NCBI GenBank assembly: GCA_964444825.1
Contig: CAYUIS010000103.1
Coordinates: 1-18,686, forward strand
Direction of reading: 5' to 3'
DNA from: CAYUIS01 sp964444825
Lineage (GTDB): Bacteria; Chloroflexota; Anaerolineae; B4-G1
Length of the DNA: 18,686 bases
In this document: in pieces, positions 12,484-18,686 of the stretch
Numbering within the stretch: position 1 is the first letter of the stretch
Layout: each line of letters opens with the position of its first letter
The notes under the pieces: generated by a model
Told to the model about the DNA's origin: nothing
The model's input: only the letters and a program-made list of their open reading frames with translations
The model's database searches: none
Made by a program: the position numbers and the translations under genes

Positions 12484-13824
12484 TCACGCTTTCAGCAGGA
12501 GCGGCAGGTAGAGCCTGTAGGGGTTGATCCACACAGTCGCCTGGAGATAGACCGGCGCGTGGCCCGCCGCGGCAATGATGGCCGTATTCGTCCTGGGCAG
12601 AGCGACCGTGCCGCTGGGTAGGTGGGTCACCGTGACGGTGTAGCTGACGCTGACGTACGGGGTCGGGGTCAGGACGCCGGACCAGTAGAGGGCGGGGGCA
12701 TAGGTATCGGTATAGGTCCCCGACGTCGCGGTCAGCGTCCCGGGAACATAGGTGAGCCCATAGGGCACCTCGTCCGTCATATCAAGGGTAGCGGTGAGGG
12801 GCGCACCGATATCACGGATGACGACCGTATAAGTGATCGTCTGGCCATAAGCGGCCAGCGACGACGACGCGGTCTTTTGCGACGTGCTCCCACCCAGGAC
12901 AAAGGCGTCCCAGGCGCGATCGAGCAGGTTGTCAGGATCGGTGGCAAAGACCTGAGTGGAGTAGCCGTTAGCGATGGAGTTGGGATGGGAATTGCCGTTC
13001 GCGCCCCCATACTCCTCCCGAAGACGATTCGGATGGTCGGGGTGGTCGTCGGGATAAGCCAGCACGTCGAACCAGTCAAAGATGGCGACGTTGTTCAAAC
13101 CTGGATGGGCGGCGTCGTACCCCGCCAGCCAATCTTGCTTGAGCCACTCGTTGAACAGCCGGGCGCGTTGAGCATTGGCGTCGTTGGTCGCATCCGAAGG
13201 AGCATAGTGGAGAGGTGGCGCCGTGACAGGGATAAAGAGGATGTCCGGGTTCTGGGCAAAGATGTCCTCCAAAGGCCTGTAGATGTCACTGTTGCGGGTG
13301 TAGGTGTGGCCCGGGCCGTCCGGATGTCGGTAGACGGCTTTGTAGTTGGCCAGGGTCTGGGCGCTGCTGAAGGGATCTCCCGGCTCGGCGCCGTCGGCCG
13401 TGACGTTACTGATCGGATAGCAACTCTTGAACATGACAATACGATTAAAGCCCGTGTCGCTCCCGTGGTGTCTCGCGCCGTCGAGGTAGTCGTTGAACCA
13501 CAGGATCCAATGGTTCATGTTCGTACGGTCGCCCGGTGTAGGGCTCAACGAATCTGGCCGGCCCACGTCTGGCGACACGTCGGTGCCATAGGTGATGTCG
13601 TTGCGCTCGTCGATATAGTCCTTGGCCAGCAGAGCCACATGGAGGCTATTGCTCAGCCAGGCACTGCCGCAGGAATGATGGATAAAGACAATGTCGTCCT
13701 CAGTCTCCGCCGGCAACGCGGAGGTCCGGATGCTGGCACTGGATCCAGGAGAGGAAACGAACAGGCCCACCATCAGCACGAGAACGAACACAAACATCTG
13801 GTCCCACGAGAATCGCTTATCCAT
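12484..13824 (-). CDS. Secreted SGNH-hydrolase-like protein with DUF11-type domain and YLPLLLK tail
   Basis: A 446-residue exported protein. An N-terminal signal (charged MDKRF, hydrophobic core about 11-25, likely cleavage after the SSPGSSASI region) leads to a catalytic-looking domain (about 43-310). This has IVFIHHSCGSAW near 46-56, where Ser could be the nucleophile, and GNSHPNSIANGY near 278-288, which fits the His of SGNH hydrolases; DWFDVLAYPD precedes it. Residues about 316-430 form one DUF11-like beta domain (YTVVIRDIG, VPYGLTYVPGTLTATSG). The C-terminus PYRLYLPLLLKA matches a short tail common on secreted Chloroflexota proteins. Two Met codons are adjacent; the second (13824) is better placed after AGGAGG (13830-13835). 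Substrate is unknown, perhaps an ester on a polysaccharide. Confidence 0.75.
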   Translation of the reverse strand: MDKRFSWDQMFVFVLVLMVGLFVSSPGSSASIRTSALPAETEDDIVFIHHSCGSAWLSNSLHVALLAKDYIDERNDITYGTDVSPDVGRPDSLSPTPGDRTNMNHWILWFNDYLDGARHHGSDTGFNRIVMFKSCYPISNVTADGAEPGDPFSSAQTLANYKAVYRHPDGPGHTYTRNSDIYRPLEDIFAQNPDILFIPVTAPPLHYAPSDATNDANAQRARLFNEWLKQDWLAGYDAAHPGLNNVAIFDWFDVLAYPDDHPDHPNRLREEYGGANGNSHPNSIANGYSTQVFATDPDNLLDRAWDAFVLGGSTSQKTASSSLAAYGQTITYTVVIRDIGAPLTATLDMTDEVPYGLTYVPGTLTATSGTYTDTYAPALYWSGVLTPTPYVSVSYTVTVTHLPSGTVALPRTNTAIIAAAGHAPVYLQATVWINPYRLYLPLLLKA

Positions 13825-13827
13825 CAT

Positions 13828-14106
13828 ATCCTCCTCTCGATTCTAGCCGCACGGTCGATTGTAAGGTCACGCGCAACGGACAGGATACCAGATTACGGGG
13901 AAACGGCAAAGGATGCAAAGAAGACAAGAGTCACTCTTCAATGGATAAGAGAAGACGCTGGCCTCTTTCGAACCTGCGCCCGTTGAGATTGAGCACCCTA
14001 TACACGCATGACTTTTTGTCCGATCACGTGGTACGATCCGGAGGACAGCTTTACGGTACGGCAACCGTCGTTGGAAGTTACCTGGTGGTCAGTTGTATCA
14101 GACGTT
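13828..14106. other. Intergenic gap, no gene seen
   Basis: Between two minus-strand genes. It holds the AGGAGG of the SGNH-like gene, a possible weak -10 TACAAT (13858-13863, minus), and a short palindrome AAGAGT-C-ACTCTT (13926-13938). No convincing -35, terminator or small coding region is visible. Confidence 0.4.
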
Positions 14107-17100
14107 TCATTTCTTGATCTCGTTTGGAGCAAAGGCAGGCCGCCAGGCGGGAAACTCATCCGCAGACCGGTTGTCGGTCAACTGTTGCAGGTTGCCACCA
14201 TCGGCATCCATCACATAGATTTCACCGTCGCCGTCACGCCAGGAAGCGAACACTATCCGGGTGCCATCCGGCGACCATGCTGGGCAGTTTTCGCCAGCCC
14301 GAGTGTTTGACAGTTTGTGCAGATCGAGCGTGCCTTGTGCGACGCCAGCTACATCCATCACATAGATACCCCGGAAGCCCTCGTGGTCGGACCCCAAGGC
14401 GATTCGCGCGCCATCCGGCGACCAAGCAGGCTCCAGAATCGCAAAACCTAGCAGCTTCCGCTCGTCGCGCGAACCTTGTTCGACGACAGCGGCATCCGTT
14501 CCGCCGGGAACAGTCATCACATACGAACCATCTTCACCTTCGATGCGAGAGAAAACGATCTGTGTGGAATCCGGCGACCAGGCAGGGAAATCCTCGTGGG
14601 AAGGGGTGTTCGTCAGGCGCTGGAGGTTGGCGCCGTTTGCGTCTATGACATAGATCTCAAAGTTGCCATCGCGGCGGGAGGGGAAAGCTATCCGCGTGCC
14701 ATCCGGTGACCATTCGGGCCAGATATCGCTGGCGGTGTCATACGTCAACTGTCGCACGTTGCTGCCGGCGGCGTCCATCACATAGATGTCGGGATTTCCG
14801 CTGCGAGTGGAGACGAAGGCGATCTGCGAGCCATCGGGCGACCAGGTGGGCCAGGCATCGTAGGCGGGGTCGTGGGTGAGCCGTCGTTGGTCGCTGCCGT
14901 CGGCGTTCATAACATAGATGTCCCCCTCGCCATCCCGCTCGGAGGTGAAGGCGATCACCCCGCCGCCGCTGCCGGTGAGGGGCGGCGGCGCTTCGTCGAC
15001 AGGGACAATGCCGACCACACACCGAAACCCCACGCCGAGGTAGTCAGCGCTGGGCGGAACAGGGTAGCGATAGGCCGTGCGGACGCCGCTCCGTCCATAG
15101 CCCCAACTACCTCCACGCAGCAGATTCAGATCTCCATCCGTCGGGCCAGTGGGATTTGTCTGCGCCGCCGCAGGGTAATCGCCAAATCTATCCGACACCC
15201 ACTCCCACACGTTTCCGGCCATGTTCAGCGCACCGCACCAACTTGCCCCATCCGGGAAGCTGGCCACCGGCGCGGTGTGAGCATGGCCGTCATCACATCC
15301 AGTGAGATCATCCCCAAGGTTGCCTCCCGCACAGTCGAACGCGTCTCCCCACGGGTAGACGCGTCTCTCAACTCCGCGGGCCGCGTATTCCCATTCCGCC
15401 TCGGTGGGCAGTCGTCCGCCAGCCCAGGCGCAATAGTCCGCCGCGTCCTGCCACGGGATGCCGGCCACGGGATAGTCGTCCCCATTGTAGGTTGGATCGT
15501 TCGCGAGGCGCGATGGTCTACAAGCCCCATCCTGTACACAGCGCGCGTACTGTCCATTGCTCACCTCGGTGCGATCCATCCAAAAACTGTCGAGTGTGAC
15601 GGGATGCTGGGGAGCTTCATACGCGTAGAACTTGCGCTCGCAATAGACCCTGTTCACAGGGTTCTGTTCGCACTGAGAGGACTCGCCCTCAACCTGGGCG
15701 TCGGTGCTGCCCATCCGGAACGATCCCCCCGGTACATAGACCATCGTCATCCCATCGGCAGAACGGGTCCATGTGTCTCCCAGGGCAGCGGGTGCGGTGC
15801 TATCGGTCGCAGTCGAGGCTATGACGGTCATCCACTTTTCGAGCGAGAAATCCAGCCTCTCGGGTGGATTGTCCGGGAGCAGCACCAACCCCAGACAATC
15901 ATCGTCGAGGTTCTCCGGCCACCAATCCGCCGAACTAGTATCTCGGCCTTTCTGGTACACCACTGCCAGCGTCAATGCGCCTTCGGGTATAGCAATCTGG
16001 TATTCCATCTCCTCAGGAGCCCCCAGATAACCGATGCTGGCGCTCCAACCTTCTCGCTGCAGGTGTTCCTCTCGTTGGGAACTATCCGCTAGATTCCGGC
16101 AACACCACGCGAATTGTCTGGTCCGCTTCCAGTCGTTCTCGTCTTTCTCGAAAACAGCGGTTCCGAGAGCCGCAGAAGAATGGAGGATCGAGATTTGATC
16201 GCCCTGAGCAACACAAATACTTCCATACCCCAGGGCCCCGGAGCGAATTCCCAGGTACACATAACCATCGTCGTGCATCAGCAGCAGGTCGCCTCCCCCG
16301 CTAAGCTCTTCCACACGAGCGCCATCCCACTCTCCAGGCGATAGGATGCCATCTAGGGTTGCCGGGTTCCCCCGCGGCACCTCGATAGAAAGGTCAGAGG
16401 GTTTTGGAGCATCCGTAGACGGCACAGCCGTAGCCGAGGGGAGATACCGTGTCTCGTTCAGCCAAACCTGATTCGGTACCCCCTCCCTGGTGTCCTGCCA
16501 GTCGCTATGGGCGACAAAAGCGTCAAGGTCGCCGTCGTCGTCCAGGTCCCCTAACCCGACGGCATAACTGGCCAGATCACCCAGGCGCAGGCCACTGTCG
16601 GTGAATCCACCCGCTCCATCGTTCAACCAGACCGTGTCGCTCGATCCGCGCCAGGGGTCCCCGTGAGTCACGAACGCATCCAGATCGCCATCCCTGTCGA
16701 GGTCTCCCAATGAGACGCCCTGGCCAAGCGAGCCGGGAAGCCTCTGTCCGCTGTCGCTAAAGGCCCCAGATCCATCGTTCAGCCACACCTCATTGGGATC
16801 ACCACTCGCAATCGCCATAAAAACATCCAAATCGCCGTCGCCGTCCACGTCTCCGAGAGCGAGGCCGTGAATATGGATACTGGCAGGGCACAGATCGTGA
16901 CCACTGTCGGTAAATGTCCCCGCTCCATCGTTGAGCCACACTTTGGCCGGCTCATCCCATCCACCCGCAAGCGCGTCGAGGTCGCCGTCATCGTCCAGAT
17001 CTCCAAGGACGACAGCAGCCGTGATGGCGACCCCAAGCGCTTGTCCCGTGTCGGCGAACGTCCCGTCTCCATCGTTCAGCCACACTGTGTTGGCCTGTTC

Positions 17101-17697
17101 TTGCGCAACAAAGGCGTCCAGATCGGTATCGCCGTCCAGATCCCCCAGCGCCGCGTCAAAGCCGCCTCCGCTGCCCAAGCTCTGTCCGCTGTCCGCAAAG
17201 ATCCCGGGCGTTCCTCCTTGAACACCGCCATCATTCAGCCATACCTGGCTGGCACGGTCCCAGTCGGTAATAAAAGCATCCAGATCGCCGTCGCCATCCA
17301 GATCGCCCAATTCGACGCCCATGCCGTGACCCAGACCCTGCTCGCTGACCATAAAGATACCGTGTCCATCGTTCAACCAGACCGCACTGGCGGCGTCGCT
17401 CTGACTGCCGTTCGCGACAAAAGCGTCCAGGTCGCCATCGCCGTCCAGATCCCCAAGCCCTACGTCCCAACTGCGTGCAGAACCCAGACGCTGGTCGCTG
17501 TCCGCGAAGGATAAGGACGCATCGCTGGGCTCTGGTGCTGATGTCGGTGGGATGGATGTTGGTGTAGCCGAGGGCGTATTCGTGGGCAGGGCCGCCGTCG
17601 CTGTGGGTGGAACCGGCGTCGCCGCAGGCTCGGTTTTCCCACAGCCGGTCAGCAGGAAGAATATCATCGCAGCGATTGCAGCATGACGGCTAGACAT
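14107..17697 (-). CDS. Giant multidomain lipoprotein: FG-GAP propeller, CBM9-like, FGE-like and TolB-like propeller
   Basis: A 1196-residue surface lipoprotein. Signal peptide with lipobox LTGC (Cys19), then a Thr/Pro-rich linker (22-55). Residues about 60-415 hold seven VCBS/FG-GAP repeats, each with LGDLDGDGDLDAF-type calcium-binding loops (starting near 83, 132, 186, 233, 283, 332, 384) and VWLNDG, enough for one seven-bladed propeller. Residues about 440-615 resemble a CBM9-like sugar-binding domain (LDGILSPGEWDGA). Residues about 645-897 are a formylglycine-generating-enzyme-like domain (MVYVPGGSFRMGS, GRLPTEAEWEYAARG, NVWEWVSD, LRGGSW, GFRC), but the paired active-site Cys of true FGE are absent. 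Residues about 913-1188 form six TolB/WD40-like blades (WSPDG, IYVMDA). ATG 17697 is preferred over an earlier TTG because AAGGGG (17708-17713) and the signal peptide fit it. It follows the serine-hydrolase gene by 44 bases. Likely adhesion or binding, not catalysis. Confidence 0.9.
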   Translation of the reverse strand: MSSRHAAIAAMIFFLLTGCGKTEPAATPVPPTATAALPTNTPSATPTSIPPTSAPEPSDASLSFADSDQRLGSARSWDVGLGDLDGDGDLDAFVANGSQSDAASAVWLNDGHGIFMVSEQGLGHGMGVELGDLDGDGDLDAFITDWDRASQVWLNDGGVQGGTPGIFADSGQSLGSGGGFDAALGDLDGDTDLDAFVAQEQANTVWLNDGDGTFADTGQALGVAITAAVVLGDLDDDGDLDALAGGWDEPAKVWLNDGAGTFTDSGHDLCPASIHIHGLALGDVDGDGDLDVFMAIASGDPNEVWLNDGSGAFSDSGQRLPGSLGQGVSLGDLDRDGDLDAFVTHGDPWRGSSDTVWLNDGAGGFTDSGLRLGDLASYAVGLGDLDDDGDLDAFVAHSDWQDTREGVPNQVWLNETRYLPSATAVPSTDAPKPSDLSIEVPRGNPATLDGILSPGEWDGARVEELSGGGDLLLMHDDGYVYLGIRSGALGYGSICVAQGDQISILHSSAALGTAVFEKDENDWKRTRQFAWCCRNLADSSQREEHLQREGWSASIGYLGAPEEMEYQIAIPEGALTLAVVYQKGRDTSSADWWPENLDDDCLGLVLLPDNPPERLDFSLEKWMTVIASTATDSTAPAALGDTWTRSADGMTMVYVPGGSFRMGSTDAQVEGESSQCEQNPVNRVYCERKFYAYEAPQHPVTLDSFWMDRTEVSNGQYARCVQDGACRPSRLANDPTYNGDDYPVAGIPWQDAADYCAWAGGRLPTEAEWEYAARGVERRVYPWGDAFDCAGGNLGDDLTGCDDGHAHTAPVASFPDGASWCGALNMAGNVWEWVSDRFGDYPAAAQTNPTGPTDGDLNLLRGGSWGYGRSGVRTAYRYPVPPSADYLGVGFRCVVGIVPVDEAPPPLTGSGGGVIAFTSERDGEGDIYVMNADGSDQRRLTHDPAYDAWPTWSPDGSQIAFVSTRSGNPDIYVMDAAGSNVRQLTYDTASDIWPEWSPDGTRIAFPSRRDGNFEIYVIDANGANLQRLTNTPSHEDFPAWSPDSTQIVFSRIEGEDGSYVMTVPGGTDAAVVEQGSRDERKLLGFAILEPAWSPDGARIALGSDHEGFRGIYVMDVAGVAQGTLDLHKLSNTRAGENCPAWSPDGTRIVFASWRDGDGEIYVMDADGGNLQQLTDNRSADEFPAWRPAFAPNEIKK

Positions 17698-17741
17698 ATC
17701 GTTTTTTCCCCTTCTGCTTGTCACCGGGCGGGTGATGAGGA

Positions 17742-18686
17742 TCAATGCACGGCGGGCAGAATATACCGGGAGACTATTTCATCCACCGGCTCTTCCCCCA
17801 CATAATTCCCACCGGTAAAGACGAGCACCATATCCAGACTTGGAAACACAATGATTCTCTGTCCTCCCCAACCGGCGGCGTAGAACGAATCAACAGATGT
17901 TGAACCATAATGGTACGTCTGTTGCCACCATTGGTAGCCATATCCTGACCCCCAGGGAGTGGAAGTGCGTTCCCGTGTCGATGCCTCAACCCACTCCTGA
18001 GAGACGATTTGCTCATCGTTCCAGACGCCACCGTTCAAGAACAGGTAACCGAATTTCGCTATATCCCTGGGCCGAAGTTTGAGGTTCCCGGATGCGTGAA
18101 TCACGTCGGGGTTGATGTGATCCCATTCATAGTTGGTGATGCCAAGAGGGGCAAACAGGTACTCTGCGGCAAAATCGTCCATCCTCAGGCCCGTGGCCCT
18201 GCGGATGACTTCGCCGAGCAAGTTCGTGTTACCACCGCTATAGTACCATTCTGCACCAGGCTCGCTGATCATAGGTTTCGCCAGGATGTGCTCAAACGGG
18301 TCGGACACGATGAACAGTTGTACGAGATCGTTGTTTGTGTTGCTGTAGGGGAGTTCCATCTCGTTCCATTTCAACCCTGACGTCATAGTCAGGAGATGCT
18401 CCAAGGTGATCTTGTCTTTTCCCTCGTCGTTCAGATTGGCATACTCTGGGAAAAACGCAAACACCTTTTCGTCTATCCCTTGGATGAAACCGCGGTCTAT
18501 GGCAATTCCCACCAGGGCCGAGGTAAAGCTCTTGGTGACCGAGGCCAGATTATGGGTTGTATCAACTCCAAAATCAACGAGTTCTCCCCTGTACTGATCG
18601 CCATTATAGTCCCAAGTATGGCCGTCAAAGTATTCCTCAAAGACAAGCCTGCCATCTTTCACGATTAGAATGGAGTGGATATTCTT
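17742..18686 (-). CDS. Class C beta-lactamase-like serine hydrolase (N-terminus outside window)
   Basis: The visible 314 residues start in frame at the right edge (KNIHSILIV) and end at the TGA at 17742-17744. Only the N-terminal part is missing. The SxxK catalytic tetrad SVTK is at about 49-52 of the visible part, the Y-S-G tyrosine motif at about 149-151 (YYSGGNTNLLG), and the third motif is GWGGQ near 272-276. TLEHLLTMTSGL and PLGI are typical of the family, which includes esterases, D-aminopeptidases and penicillin-binding-protein-like enzymes as well as AmpC. Antibiotic resistance should not be inferred. Whether it has a signal peptide cannot be seen. It lies upstream of the large lipoprotein in the same direction, so the two are probably co-transcribed. 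A GTG at 18662 within the frame is not a likely start because homology continues through it. Confidence 0.9.
   Translation of the reverse strand, partial: KNIHSILIVKDGRLVFEEYFDGHTWDYNGDQYRGELVDFGVDTTHNLASVTKSFTSALVGIAIDRGFIQGIDEKVFAFFPEYANLNDEGKDKITLEHLLTMTSGLKWNEMELPYSNTNNDLVQLFIVSDPFEHILAKPMISEPGAEWYYSGGNTNLLGEVIRRATGLRMDDFAAEYLFAPLGITNYEWDHINPDVIHASGNLKLRPRDIAKFGYLFLNGGVWNDEQIVSQEWVEASTRERTSTPWGSGYGYQWWQQTYHYGSTSVDSFYAAGWGGQRIIVFPSLDMVLVFTGGNYVGEEPVDEIVSRYILPAVH

Noticed and set aside
12622..13986. 454-codon plus-strand open frame opposite the SGNH-like gene
   Set aside because: The minus frame has a signal peptide, hydrolase motifs and a strong AGGAGG; the plus frame shows no domain and runs past the gene start into the gap.
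14007..14050. Possible terminator TGTCC...GGACA
   Set aside because: The T-run is on the wrong side for the plus strand and becomes an A-run after the stem on the minus strand, so it does not fit an intrinsic terminator for the minus-strand genes.

Overview
The window looks like a chromosomal segment from a member of the Chloroflexota, probably an Anaerolineae-like anaerobe. This is inferred from gene content and was not tested by any search. The pointers are formate-tetrahydrofolate ligase, a tungsten/molybdenum-pterin aldehyde oxidoreductase, a cvpA-like/mutS2 pair, a long pentapeptide-repeat protein, TolB-like and FG-GAP propeller lipoproteins, and a secreted protein ending in a YLPLLLK tail, which is common on secreted Chloroflexota proteins. 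The DNA is visibly GC-rich. No tRNA, rRNA, CRISPR array, transposase or phage gene is visible.

Layout. (1) 1-3111, minus strand: an orphan NarL/FixJ-type response regulator, then a fusion of a degenerate receiver domain to a DUF166 domain, then the N-terminal 60% of formate-tetrahydrofolate ligase (cut by the window edge). (2) 3329-4968, plus strand: two translationally coupled genes that resemble the PyrK and PyrD subunits of dihydroorotate dehydrogenase 1B but have lost most substrate-binding and NAD-binding motifs. (3) 5036-8108: a five-helix CvpA-like membrane protein overlapping mutS2. (4) 8142-10846: a tungsten/molybdenum-cofactor island. It holds a MoaD-like protein with an unusual C-terminal tail and no terminal GG, a strong sigma-70-type promoter, a probable Moco/Tuco riboswitch with an intrinsic terminator, an AOR-family oxidoreductase, a perfect palindrome, and a classical MoaD/ThiS-like protein ending in GGG. 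(5) 10881-18686, minus strand: surface or envelope proteins. These are a membrane-anchored pentapeptide solenoid, a secreted SGNH-hydrolase-like/DUF11 protein, a 1196-residue multidomain lipoprotein (FG-GAP propeller, CBM9-like, FGE-like, TolB-like propeller), and a class-C beta-lactamase-like serine hydrolase cut by the right edge.

How the parts may work together. The AOR island reads as one regulated unit: cofactor level is sensed in the leader RNA, the enzyme carries the pterin cofactor, and two beta-grasp proteins flank it. Only one of these has the diglycine tail needed for sulfur transfer. The DUF166 fusion next to the ligase suggests a link to one-carbon metabolism, and its dead receiver domain aligns without gaps to the N-terminal half of the neighbouring regulator's receiver. 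Promoters with TATAAT exactly 9 nt before an ATG, for the regulator and the PyrK-like gene, suggest leaderless or nearly leaderless transcripts.

No wholly new system is proven here. The best candidates for something undescribed are the pseudo-receiver-DUF166 fusion, the degenerate PyrK/PyrD-like pair, and the riboswitch-AOR-double-MoaD unit with its tailed MoaD variant.
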